Below are positions 1-6,526 of a DNA stretch of 8,020 nt, piece after piece. A program made the translations under genes and the position numbers. How positions within the stretch are numbered: the first letter of the stretch is position 1; every line of letters starts with the position of its first letter. Below the pieces are notes generated by a model, which was not told the origin of the DNA, ran no database searches, and saw nothing but the letters and a program-made list of their open reading frames with translations. Source of the stretch: an uncultured Eubacteriales bacterium (lineage in GTDB: Bacteria; Bacillota; Clostridia; Oscillospirales; CAG-272); assembly GCA_934526185.1 (NCBI GenBank), contig CAKTAA010000098.1:1-8020 (forward strand), given 5' to 3'.

Positions 1-363
1 GGCATATACCGCACAATTAACGGAGGGGAGACCTACCGGCATCAGGGAGTAGACTATACGGTGCCGGAGGGAACCGATATCACCGCGGTAAATGACGGTA
101 AGGTCATATATGTCGGTGAAACAAAACTGAGCGGCAAAATGGTGGTCGTTGAGCACGGTCTTGGCCTGAAGAGCTGGTACTGCCACCTAAGTGAGACGAA
201 GGTAAGCGTAGGCGACACCGTGAAGAAGGGAGATCTTCTCGGGTTGTCCGGCTCTACCGGATTTACCGCCGCTGCCGGCGCCCATATCGGACTTTCCGTT
301 TATGACATGCCGGTTTCCCCGTATAAGGTATGGGAAAACGCAATTGATTTGCCGACGCCGTAA
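1..363 (+). CDS. M23/LytM-family peptidase-like protein, C-terminal part (5' end outside window), degenerate zinc site
   Basis: The frame is open from base 1 to a TAA at 361-363, so only the last 120 residues are visible. They form an M23 (LytM/lysostaphin) beta-sheet domain. The HxxxD zinc motif is present (visible residues H14 and D18, RHQGVDY), followed by the glycine-rich GTDITAVNDGKV strand, the catalytic-type His in YCHLS (H62), and the GDTVKKGDLLGLSGSTG segment. Active members end the domain with HxH, whose first His is catalytic and second binds zinc. Here the motif reads AHIGLSV, so H95 is kept but the expected zinc ligand is Gly97. Family members cut peptidoglycan cross-bridges or stems, and degenerate ones act as non-enzymatic regulators or scaffolds. 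The protein is probably extracytoplasmic, but its N-terminus is not in the window. A perfect hairpin terminator lies about 110 bases downstream. The family call is firm; whether it is active is doubtful. Confidence 0.85.
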   Translation, partial: GIYRTINGGETYRHQGVDYTVPEGTDITAVNDGKVIYVGETKLSGKMVVVEHGLGLKSWYCHLSETKVSVGDTVKKGDLLGLSGSTGFTAAAGAHIGLSVYDMPVSPYKVWENAIDLPTP

Positions 364-471
364 TCAGACCGATTGAAGGAATGTCAGTTGTACCGGATGC
401 TTCTGCTTCTTATGCAGTTTGTCGGCCATGCAGATTTGTATCGTAATGACGCTGCGGCGTGTTAGAATATA

Positions 472-502
472 AAAACGCTATGGGAATTACCCATAGCGTT
501 TT
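472..502. terminator. Perfect-stem intrinsic terminator, possibly bidirectional
   Basis: A 13-bp perfect stem (AAAACGCTATGGG, 472-484) closes a 5-nt AATTA loop and pairs with 490-502, ending in TTTT on the plus strand. The reverse strand reads five T after the GC part of the stem, so it could work both ways. It lies about 110 bases after the stop of the M23-like gene, which it most likely terminates. The 364-471 spacer holds nothing else that I recognise. Confidence 0.85.
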
Positions 503-510
503 GTTCCGGT

Positions 511-1206
511 GTGCGGATCGTTGTTACAGATTCCATTTTATAATGAAATTCAATTATACAGACACCGTGCAGCCCAGCATTTATCTGCAATCTCTGCGCA
601 TATTGGCCGGTGCCTCCATGAATCGCGTCTTGCGCTGCGCGCATCTTTGGAAAGGAAATCGAGATGGTTTGATTCAGCGCATCCTCATTATCATATGTCC
701 GCGAACCGGCGTTCTGTATGCTTTTCTCTCCGGAACCAACCGGATGAAGCGGTATTTTTACTCTGTATATTTCATGATGATATGGAGATTATTTTATTTA
801 AACGCGGCCCCGCAAACACGGCAAGCTTGCTCAAACCGAAGTCTTTGGAACAAAACGCAAAAGCCTCGATCATTGCTCTGTTCTTGTGAGTAATAGAAAA
901 GCCCTTTGAAACTTTGGCTGACGCTGCATATATTACAAGCTATGACATCGCGTCAAGGCCAAGTGAAATTACGAATGGTATGTTTTTATAGGAAGCAGCG
1001 CATGAAAATGTGCGTTACACTTATGAAAATCGAATCAAACTGTATCCGCCGATTCTTTAATGCAGTGAAATCGGGCAAGCTGAAATGTCTGCCTGCATTC
1101 TGCTGAAAGACGGCAAAATTGGTTCCCGCCGGCGAATTTTCTGTTCGATGAAAACGGTTCTTCTGCGTTCGCAAGCGAACGCGGCAGAGCTGTTCTGAAA
1201 CATTAG
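511..1206 (+). pseudogene. Decayed coding sequence of unknown family (gene-free stretch with protein-like fragments)
   Basis: No intact gene with a plausible start and ribosome binding site is visible between the terminator and the facing pseudogene. One plus-strand frame nevertheless reads in a protein-like way across several stops (TGA 887-889, TAG 989-991 and a TAA near 1060). Fragments include PFETLADAAYITSYDIASRP, EAAHENVRYTYENRIKLYPP and SACILLKDGKI. After a change of frame near 1110-1140 it continues with a segment such as FLFDENGSSAFASERGRAV, ending at TAG 1204-1206. The upstream part (511-886) is less convincing: one frame is open but its composition is odd. I do not recognise a family. 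The most likely reading is a gene inactivated by several frameshifts and nonsense changes, next to another clear pseudogene. The alternative is chance open stretches in non-coding DNA. Confidence 0.4.
1165..1182. repeat. Short palindrome (8-bp arms, 2-nt spacer)
   Basis: GCGTTCGC at 1165-1172 and GCGAACGC at 1175-1182 form a perfect inverted repeat separated by AA. It lies in the tail of the decayed plus-strand stretch. There is no T tract, so it does not look like a terminator. Its function is unknown. Confidence 0.5.
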
Positions 1207-1244
1207 ATATCACTGTAAATCCGGTATGAAATTTTCCTCGTATT

Positions 1245-2014
1245 TTATTGCTTATTGCGGCAATCAGACAGCCGTCTCTCCTTTGCGATTTCCTTCCACT
1301 CCGCTGTATACCGGATAAAGTCAAACGCTTTCTCTTGCATCGCGGCCTTTAAACAATCGACATAGCTTTTTTCGAAATTCCTCGAAAAGTTTTCCTTTGA
1401 GTATTGTCCTGAGTCCGCAATTAGCGCATAATGTTCCAGTTCGTAATTTTCGTCGTATAAAAACAATTATAAAGCTTATCTACAGTTTCAAGTACAAAAA
1501 TACGTTCTTCCAGAGCATATTCTTTGGCTTTTCTATATCTCTTTTACTGTTATACGCATAAACAAGCGTCTGTATGGTTAAAAAGCGTTGACAATCATTT
1601 GTGCTCTTCTCTAAAATTTTCTCACCAACCTAAATACATTCATCAAGATACTCCGCTTTGTCTATAAACAGCAAAGCGTGACACAAGTCCGACAGGAGCG
1701 TCAGGTCATTTGGGAATTCTTTCAGAGCTGTTTTCATCAAGTCAATATTATCCTGTATTTTTCCGACTTTTTCGTTTTTTTCATATTGGCATCTGTATTC
1801 GTTCTTTCAATTTCATCGCATCCGAGTAATTCATCCGCGGTCTTGCTGTAATACGACGCAATGGATGGCAGCAATGTAATATCAGGCATTCCATCCCTGC
1901 GTTCCCATTTTGATACAGCCTGAATGGAAATATTTAAGTGCGCAGCCAGGCCTTTATGGATATTGCCGTGTTCTTTGCGTGATTTTTTTCGGATTCCGAT
2001 ATTCTGATATCCAT
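1245..2014 (-). pseudogene. Broken XRE-family transcriptional regulator with TPR-like C-terminal region
   Basis: Read on the minus strand, the protein is recoverable only by switching frames. The ATG at 2014 opens MDIR, then one frame shift leads into an 88-codon stretch (2003-1737) with a classic XRE helix-turn-helix: LAAHLNISIQAVSKWERRDG, then PDITLLPSIASYY and TADELLGCDEIE. A second shift near 1785 enters a TPR-like part (LMKTALKEFPNDLTLLSDL, ALLFIDKAEYLDECI). An in-frame TAG (1630-1632) follows where relatives have a serine or similar, then GEKILEKSTND and LVYAYNSKRDIEK. Another shift near 1530 and apparent loss of the middle lead to the C-terminal fragment (1466-1245), with KAAMQEKAFDFIRYTAEWKE and TAA at 1245-1247. 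Intact Clostridia relatives are longer DNA-binding regulators with an HTH and a helical-repeat sensor part. The fold call is strong, and it is almost certainly non-functional as a whole. An 85-90 residue HTH fragment lacks a normal start codon. Confidence 0.85.
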
Positions 2015-2040
2015 TTCGAGTTTACCCCGTTTCATAAGTA

Positions 2041-2054
2041 AACAGGCACCTGTT
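2041..2054. promoter_or_regulatory. Candidate operator palindrome at the start of the broken regulator
   Basis: AACAGG-CA-CCTGTT is a perfect inverted repeat with 6-bp arms and a 2-nt centre. It lies just downstream of the regulator's -10 box, across the expected transcription start, the usual place for an autorepressor site of an XRE protein. Its role as an operator is inferred from position and symmetry only. Confidence 0.4.
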
Positions 2055-2062
2055 CTGTTTTT

Positions 2063-2091
2063 ATTATATAAAATAAGCATATGAAAATCAA
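2063..2091 (-). promoter_or_regulatory. Sigma-A-type promoter of the broken XRE regulator
   Basis: On the minus strand, TTGATT (2091-2086) and a perfect TATAAT (2068-2063) are separated by exactly 17 bases. Transcription would start near 2056 and read into the ATG at 2014. The promoter has survived although the reading frame has decayed. Confidence 0.65.
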
Positions 2092-2197
2092 TGACCGCAG
2101 CGTTGATATAAAGTTGAAAAATCAACCAATTGTTTAATTTCTGCGCTGACATGTTTTTTGTGCATTGAAGCATTTTGATTTATGCGGAAAATATTGC

Positions 2198-2240
2198 TTT
2201 CTTGCAAAAAACGTTGTTTTACGCGTATTTTGGCAAGAAA
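2198..2240. repeat. Long imperfect inverted repeat upstream of the sortase promoter
   Basis: TTTCTTGC at 2198-2205 is matched by GCAAGAAA at 2233-2240. The complementarity continues inward with AAAA/TTTT and ACG/CGT, giving about 15 of 17 paired positions with one bulge around a roughly 10-nt loop. It lies between the minus-strand regulator promoter (2063-2091) and the sortase promoter (2266-2294). It could be a regulator-binding site, or a hairpin in any transcript crossing from upstream. It lacks a clean T tract. Confidence 0.5.
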
Positions 2241-2265
2241 TGACGATTCGTTCATAATCTGTACC

Positions 2266-2294
2266 TTGCAATTTCAATAAATTTACGTTATACT
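2266..2294 (+). promoter_or_regulatory. Promoter of the sortase-rlmA-glycosyltransferase operon
   Basis: TTGCAA (2266-2271) and TATACT (2289-2294) are spaced by exactly 17 bases, a good vegetative sigma-factor promoter. A second TATAAT overlaps at 2294-2299 but would be too far from the -35 box (22 bases). The start point would be near 2301, giving a leader of about 90 bases before the sortase ATG. Confidence 0.7.
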
Positions 2295-2331
2295 ATAATC
2301 GGTAAAGTGAAATTCTGTTACTTGTTCACAG

Positions 2332-2354
2332 ATGCGCCGCTGAAAGCGGCGTAT
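2332..2354 (+). promoter_or_regulatory. Leader hairpin upstream of the sortase gene
   Basis: CGCCGC (2335-2340) and GCGGCG (2346-2351) close a TGAAA loop. Two further A-T pairs and a G-T pair extend the stem to 9 bp. It lies between the promoter and the ribosome binding site and covers the in-frame upstream ATG at 2353, which argues against that ATG as the start. No T run follows, so it is not a classic terminator. It may stabilise the mRNA or modulate translation. Confidence 0.5.
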
Positions 2355-2388
2355 GCGGGGTCCGTGTGTGCGGAGGTTAGAATATAAA

Positions 2389-3390
2389 ATGAAACAGCAT
2401 CAGCCGAACAGAAATATACTTTTTGCAGGAGCTGCGAGAGGTGTTTTCGTCGAATCGCTCGGCGAAATCACGCCGGATGATCTCGGGGAGAGACGCGAAG
2501 TTAAAAAGAAAAAGCTTACGGGCGCGGATATTCTGAGGCATGGTATCTTTGTTTTTGCAGTGGCCGTTTTTGTGTACTGCTTGTACAATATCGTGGATCG
2601 TGTGATCGCCTACGAAAAAGCGGAGAATATATACTCGCAGATACAGGACGAATTTCATAACATAAATCAGAACAAACGTGACGATATAAGTGTCCTTGCC
2701 AAAAATATACGCGATACCGGAATGGCGCTGGTCAACACTCAGAAGAATGACGGCCCTGTAATCAACCCTGACGAGTTCAACGAGCGCTTTGTGCAGATGC
2801 GCGCGCAGCTCATCCTTCTGCAGAAAAAAAACCAAGATACCGTGGGATGGATCCGCATTCCCGACACAGATAAAACGGCAGTGGACTATCCCATTATGCA
2901 GGGACCGGAGGGGACGGATAACGATTACTATCTGCGGCGAGCTTTCGACGGCACCTACAATCAGGCAGGCTCCATTTTTATGGATTACCGCAACAGAGGT
3001 TCTCTGTCCGATATGCAGAATACCATTATATACGGGCATCATATGAGCAGCGGCGCCCCCATGTTCGCCAATCTCGTAAACTATAAAAGCCAGGGCTTCT
3101 GGCAGACAAACAGGTACATTGAGGTGTATACCACGGACGGTATATATACTTATGAAATTTTCGCGGCTTATGAAGTCAGCCCCTATTATTATGACGGCTG
3201 TTATTTTACTACGGATTTCAGCGAAGAAGGCTTATTTGCCCGCTTTCTGGCGGGAATCGCCCAGAACAACGGCATTGAAACCGGTGTGACGGTGACGGAA
3301 AAGGACAGGATTCTCACACTGTCTACCTGCTCCGACAACGGAAAGAAAAGATTTGCCGTCCACGGCAAGCTGGTAAGCATTGAAAACTGA
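2389..3390 (+). CDS. srtB: Class B sortase
   Basis: This 333-residue membrane-anchored cysteine transpeptidase belongs to the class that cleaves a sorting motif in a secreted protein and links it to peptidoglycan. After a basic cytoplasmic tail of about 50 residues comes one membrane segment (about 52-69, GIFVFAVAVFVYCLYNI), then a helical linker. The sortase barrel starts at VGWIRIPDTDKTAVDYPIMQ, followed by DNDYYLRRAFDGTYNQAGSI and FMDYRN, which are class B hallmarks. The catalytic triad is visible: His217 in IIYGHHM, Cys314 in LTLSTCSD, and Arg321 in KKRFAVHGKL. I chose ATG 2389 because GGAGG (2372-2376) lies 12 nt upstream; an in-frame ATG at 2353 sits inside a hairpin and lacks such a site. 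It is first in an operon, with the methyltransferase starting 1 nt after its stop. Its substrate is not proven; the APQTG protein at 6877-7866 is a candidate. Confidence 0.93.
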   Translation: MKQHQPNRNILFAGAARGVFVESLGEITPDDLGERREVKKKKLTGADILRHGIFVFAVAVFVYCLYNIVDRVIAYEKAENIYSQIQDEFHNINQNKRDDISVLAKNIRDTGMALVNTQKNDGPVINPDEFNERFVQMRAQLILLQKKNQDTVGWIRIPDTDKTAVDYPIMQGPEGTDNDYYLRRAFDGTYNQAGSIFMDYRNRGSLSDMQNTIIYGHHMSSGAPMFANLVNYKSQGFWQTNRYIEVYTTDGIYTYEIFAAYEVSPYYYDGCYFTTDFSEEGLFARFLAGIAQNNGIETGVTVTEKDRILTLSTCSDNGKKRFAVHGKLVSIEN

Positions 3391-3391
3391 G

Positions 3392-4342
3392 ATGCCTATG
3401 TTTCCGCTGTGCTGCCCTGTCTGCGGCGGAGAATTGAGCGCGGTCAGGAACGGAGGGCTGCCCGGCGGTTTTGCCTGCGAGAAGCATCATCATTTTGATG
3501 CGGCAAAACAGGGGTATGTTAATCTGTCTGTAACCGGCAGCCAAAAGGTGTCGGGGGACAGCAGAGAGATGGCGGCGGCGAGAACAGAATTTCTGGAAAA
3601 CGGTTATTATGAGCCTCTGTCGGAGGAGATAAATCGTTGCGCGGCAAGCGCCCTGAAATCAGCGGCGCAGCCGTGCTGTCTTGCGGATGCGGGCTGCGGT
3701 GAGGGATATTATACCAACCGGCTTGCAAAGACTCTGATGGAAAAGCAAATAGCCGCCGTCTTAGGCGGCTTTGATTTGTCAAAATACGCAATCATGCATG
3801 GGGCGAAAGAGGCGCGCCGTATAGGACTTCCTGTGCAGTACGCGGTAGCATCGCTGTTTCACATGCCTGTGAAAGCAGAGAGCTGCGACGGCATTTTAAA
3901 TTTGTTTGCGCCCTGTGCGGCTGAGGAATTTTACAGGGTTTTACGGCCGGGCGGCTTTCTCCTGATGGCAACGGCCGGTGAGAATCACCTTTGGGAATTT
4001 AAAAATTATATTTATCAAAATCCCTACCGCAACGTTCCGCGACGGGACAGGCTCCGGGGCTTTGAGATGATCGATGTCATACAGCTTACCTATCGCATAC
4101 AGCTTCAATCTGCTGATGACATTCAGGCGCTGTTCTCCATGACGCCGTATTTCTGGAAGACCTCGCGGAAGGATGCACAGAAACTTCGGGAACTGCGGCA
4201 AATGGAAACGACTGCGGCGTTTGATGTTCTGCTGTACAGAAAACTGCGGGATTCTTCGCGCTGCGGCACGGAGGATTATACGGAGGCCGGACAGCCGTCT
4301 GCTTTTTTGTCGGTCCCGAAGAAAGGAAATGACAGCAAATGA
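3392..4342 (+). CDS. rlmA: 23S rRNA (guanine-N1)-methyltransferase, RlmA family
   Basis: The product is a 316-residue cytoplasmic, S-adenosylmethionine-dependent enzyme of the RlmA/RrmA family, which methylates N1 of a guanine in helix 35 of 23S rRNA. E. coli RlmA acts on G745; Gram-positive RlmAII (TlrB) acts on G748 and affects tylosin-type macrolide susceptibility. The N-terminal zinc finger is seen as C8-P-V-C11 and C29-x3-H33, followed by FDAAKQGYVNL and the GDSREMAAART-F-L-NGYY-PL segment. The SAM-binding motif is DAGCGEGYY (99-107), with RVLRPGGFLLM further on. The C-terminal MTPYFWKTS segment is typical of the family. The last 35-40 residues look like an extra tail. The start at ATG 3392 is one base after the sortase stop, suggesting translational coupling; ATG 3398 and TTG 3380 are alternatives, as no strong ribosome binding site decides. 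Its stop overlaps the next start (ATGA). Confidence 0.88.
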   Translation: MPMFPLCCPVCGGELSAVRNGGLPGGFACEKHHHFDAAKQGYVNLSVTGSQKVSGDSREMAAARTEFLENGYYEPLSEEINRCAASALKSAAQPCCLADAGCGEGYYTNRLAKTLMEKQIAAVLGGFDLSKYAIMHGAKEARRIGLPVQYAVASLFHMPVKAESCDGILNLFAPCAAEEFYRVLRPGGFLLMATAGENHLWEFKNYIYQNPYRNVPRRDRLRGFEMIDVIQLTYRIQLQSADDIQALFSMTPYFWKTSRKDAQKLRELRQMETTAAFDVLLYRKLRDSSRCGTEDYTEAGQPSAFLSVPKKGNDSK

Positions 4343-5046
4343 AAATATCATTGGTAATTCCGGCGTATAATGAAGAAACCATTCTGCCGGACACGATTCA
4401 GGCGTTAAGCGGATATATGGATGCGGAGTTTAAAGATTATGAAATTCTCATGGTAAACGACGGCTCCGTCGACCGCTCCGCCGAGATCATAAAATCAGCG
4501 CACGAGGAAGATGCCAGGGTTGTCTATGCAGGATATGACGACAACCGGGGAAAGGGCGCAGCCGTGCGGCATGGCGTTTTGCAGGCTTCGGGAGACCTCG
4601 TCCTGTATACGGACTGCGACCTCGCATACGGTACGGAGGTCATCGGAGCAGCGGCACGGCATTTCCTGGAACATCCGGAGACGGATATTCTGATCGGTTC
4701 GCGTCGGCTGCACCCGGAGGGATACGAGGGATATACGGCGCTGAGAAAGCTGGCCTCCAAAACATATGTGACCGTCCTCGCACTGGCAGCGGGGTTTAAG
4801 CTCAGCGATTCTCAATGCGGCTTCAAGGCTTTTCGTACAGACGCGGCGAAGGAAATCTTTTCGCGATGCGAAACGGACGGATGGGCTTTTGATTTTGAGG
4901 TTTTGATGCGGGCCAATCAAAAGCAGTATAAAATTGACGAGTTGCCGGTAAAAATTGTAAATCATCGGGAATCAAAAATACATATCATTAGAGATAGCCT
5001 GAGAATGTTAGGAGATATCCGGGAGATAAAAAGACGACTGAAGTAA
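4339..5046 (+). CDS. Family 2 glycosyltransferase, dolichyl/undecaprenyl-phosphate sugar synthase-like
   Basis: This 235-residue GT-A fold enzyme probably transfers a sugar from a nucleotide donor to a polyprenyl phosphate at the inner face of the membrane. The evidence is the opening SLVIPAYNEE, the nucleotide-binding VNDGS (D41), the metal-binding DCD (D92/D94, TDCDLAYG), and the GSRR segment. DSQCGFKAF (157-165) and GWAFDFEVL (181-189) are features of the DPG-synthase (Alg5-like) branch. No C-terminal membrane helices are present, unlike DPMS/GtrB-type relatives, so it would be soluble or peripheral. The start ATG overlaps the preceding stop (ATGA), with GAAAGG upstream at 4321-4326. It is third in the sortase operon, which suggests envelope glycan or surface-protein glycosylation; the precise sugar and acceptor cannot be read from sequence. 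No clear terminator follows the stop. Confidence 0.88.
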   Translation: MKISLVIPAYNEETILPDTIQALSGYMDAEFKDYEILMVNDGSVDRSAEIIKSAHEEDARVVYAGYDDNRGKGAAVRHGVLQASGDLVLYTDCDLAYGTEVIGAAARHFLEHPETDILIGSRRLHPEGYEGYTALRKLASKTYVTVLALAAGFKLSDSQCGFKAFRTDAAKEIFSRCETDGWAFDFEVLMRANQKQYKIDELPVKIVNHRESKIHIIRDSLRMLGDIREIKRRLK

Positions 5047-5086
5047 ACAGATTGCTGTCAACTGCTCAATCAACCCGGAGGGATGT

Positions 5087-5257
5087 ATGACAGAGACGCA
5101 TTTGTTGAAATTGACCTCTGACAGGTATATTGCAAGTTATGCACCGAAATACGGTCAAAGGGTTGAGATTGTTCGCGGTATGAGTTGTGTCATGGATTTT
5201 CAAATGAAAAAGCAAGAGAAGCCTGCTGGAATGTCTGTAACAGCGAGAGGTGTTTAA
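5087..5257 (+). CDS. Possible small protein (56 aa), unknown
   Basis: An ATG at 5087 opens a 56-codon frame ending at TAA 5255-5257. A strong GGAGGG sequence (5077-5082) sits 4 nt ahead, on the short side. The product starts MTETHLLKLTSDRYIASYAP and is basic and soluble-looking, with no membrane segment or signal peptide. It begins 40 bases after the glycosyltransferase stop, with no terminator between, so it could be the last gene of that operon. I recognise no family. An overlapping ATG at 5083 gives only 12 codons. Because the following 380 bases look decayed, this may equally be the 5' remnant of a longer broken gene. Confidence 0.35.
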   Translation: MTETHLLKLTSDRYIASYAPKYGQRVEIVRGMSCVMDFQMKKQEKPAGMSVTARGV

Positions 5258-5640
5258 GAAGTGTAAGCCGATCTCTGAATAGGTTTCTACGGCCTTCGGG
5301 AAATGAATAAGAATTTGTACGAGCTATTGAGTTGAGCATGCCATTGCGGTGAAAAACGGACTGGAAACTTAGGACAAAGCTATGAGGGTGTTTGAATCGC
5401 GGTATCTCTGCAGCGTGACGGTAGCTGTTATTCCTTTACTGAACCGCATAAGCCTCGGAAAATTCCCCGCGCATGAATGACTGGATATGCGCCGGGTTTT
5501 CGGATGGTACAGGAGGCGTAGGCGGGTATAGAAGCCAAGGTGAATCGGCTGATACAGAGGTATTCTGAGAAATTCAGCGTAATCTGTGAGAGGCGAAGGA
5601 AAGAATCGCCTCTAAGGTTTGCATCAGTCACTGGGAAATT
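5258..5640. other. Stop-rich intergenic stretch, probably decayed coding DNA
   Basis: No intact gene is visible on either strand. Short protein-like fragments occur in different plus-strand frames, for example EHAIAVKNGLET near 5336-5372 and EAKVNRLIQRYSEKFSVICE near 5532-5590. Stops interrupt every frame, and I cannot assign a family. Near the end is a perfect 8-bp hairpin: AGAGGCGA (5589-5596) pairs with TCGCCTCT (5606-5613) around a 9-nt loop, without a T run. Decay of a gene that once followed the operon is plausible but unproven. Confidence 0.4.
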
Positions 5641-5670
5641 TTGAGTAGCGTGTTTTTATACGTGAAAAAG

Positions 5671-5703
5671 AACGCTCATCCTGCTGATAACAGGATGAGC
5701 GTT
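5671..5703. terminator. Bidirectional intrinsic terminator
   Basis: A perfect 13-bp stem, AACGCTCATCCTG (5671-5683) with CAGGATGAGCGTT (5691-5703), encloses a 7-nt loop. On the minus strand it is followed by CTTTTTC and on the plus strand by TTC after the TT of the stem. It lies about 110 bases beyond the stop of the minus-strand SGNH hydrolase, which it most likely ends. It would also stop plus-strand transcription from the upstream operon. The 5704-5813 spacer contains nothing else that I recognise. Confidence 0.85.
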
Positions 5704-5813
5704 TTCTAACAGCCGCGTTTCTGCCGGCCGATTCAGTTGCACAGCAAGGCGCCGCAGCACTGACGGAAATCTCTGTTTGCTGAAGCCAATGACCGAAAGT
5801 AGCACCGTTATTT

Positions 5814-6446
5814 TCAATCTGCAAGCTGCTCGCGGATGATTTTTGCTGTCTGCTGTGCGAGAACCTCGTAACCGGCCGCCGAGGGGTGAATGCCGTCGTC
5901 GGAGATATAAAGGTCTGTATTATCAGCTACAGCGGCATAGAGATCGTTGATTGTCACACCGTTTTCCTCGTACATTTTTCTTGCGGCTTCATTGTATCGC
6001 CGGACATCGCTGTTCCATGTTTTCTGATCGGCACAGAGGAACACCTTCGGATGGCTTGCATCCGTATTAATGAGCGCGTTGCTTTTTACCTGATCGTCGA
6101 GCTGGCGTCCGCCGGGAATGATGGTTGCCCATATTAGGTTGTCGCTGTAACTCTTCATTTGTAAATAAAGCCGCTTGTTTTCCTTTACATAATCCTCAAG
6201 GGAGGTGAAAATTTCTCCGTCGGCTGTCGCGCGGTGAAGATCCCAGGCGCCTGTGTTCCAGTGAATCAGGTCGAAGTGCTGAATGCCCATGCCCTCCGTC
6301 CAGCTGAACATGCCCCAAAGGGTGAATTTTGTATACCGACAGTTTTCACCAATCGTATATACTGTATAATTCTTACCCAGAAGCTCGCGGACACGGTCCT
6401 GATATCCGAGGCGGATGGAGTCGCCTACCAAAAGAACAGTTTTCAT
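5814..6446 (-). CDS. SGNH/GDSL hydrolase family protein
   Basis: This 210-residue single-domain enzyme belongs to the SGNH esterase/lipase superfamily, whose members cleave acyl or acetyl esters on lipids, polysaccharides or peptidoglycan. The nucleophile block is LLVGDSIRLGY (Ser10), and block II is in TIGENCRY. The segment HFDLIHWNTGAWDLH (57-71) supplies the block III Asn-like position. The C-terminal DDGIHPSAAGYEVLA holds the Asp184/His187 pair. Against close relatives, the region around 125-145 (after IIPGGRQLDD, reaching FLCADQKTW) looks like an insertion of about 20 residues. No signal peptide is visible, so it is probably cytoplasmic. ATG 6446 is preferred because GAAAGGA lies about 9 nt upstream; an in-frame GTG at 6464 would add six residues. 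It is transcribed alone and ends before the 5671-5703 terminator. The substrate is unknown. Confidence 0.87.
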   Translation of the reverse strand: MKTVLLVGDSIRLGYQDRVRELLGKNYTVYTIGENCRYTKFTLWGMFSWTEGMGIQHFDLIHWNTGAWDLHRATADGEIFTSLEDYVKENKRLYLQMKSYSDNLIWATIIPGGRQLDDQVKSNALINTDASHPKVFLCADQKTWNSDVRRYNEAARKMYEENGVTINDLYAAVADNTDLYISDDGIHPSAAGYEVLAQQTAKIIREQLAD

Positions 6447-6484
6447 TTGCTGATTTCCTTTCACTCTTCAATAGTAGCTGTATT

Positions 6485-6520
6485 TTGTCAAATATTGCGC
6501 ATACACACCTTGACAATCAA
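6485..6520 (-). promoter_or_regulatory. Candidate promoter and inverted repeat upstream of the SGNH hydrolase
   Basis: On the minus strand, TTGATT (6520-6515) and AATATT (6496-6491) are spaced by 18 bases, a moderate promoter that would start near 6484. TTGTCAA (6485-6491) and TTGACAA (6510-6516) form a 7-bp inverted repeat flanking the same region, a possible regulator site. A plus-strand TTGACA (6510-6515) followed after 17 bases by ATAAAT is also present. No single assignment is certain. Confidence 0.35.
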
Positions 6521-6526
6521 TATCAG

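Noticed and set aside
2301..2388. Riboswitch in the sortase leader
   Set aside because: Only one simple hairpin is visible and no known aptamer core (for example c-di-GMP or SAM) could be recognised.
461..2389. Identical 14-mer GTTAGAATATAAAA at 461-474 and 2376-2389
   Set aside because: One exact 14-base match between AT-rich spots in 8 kb is not very unlikely by chance, and the surroundings share nothing more.
2377..3042. Long minus-strand open frame opposite the sortase
   Set aside because: It is antisense to a clear class B sortase with an intact catalytic triad, and its product shows no recognisable motif or ribosome binding site.
3941..4394. Minus-strand open frames opposite the rlmA/glycosyltransferase junction
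   Set aside because: They are shadows of two well-supported coupled genes; the predicted proteins are arginine/proline-rich with no family features.
5258..5640. Possible transposase or group II intron remnant
   Set aside because: I found no catalytic motif, terminal inverted repeats, target duplication or intron domain V structure; only unassigned protein-like fragments remain.
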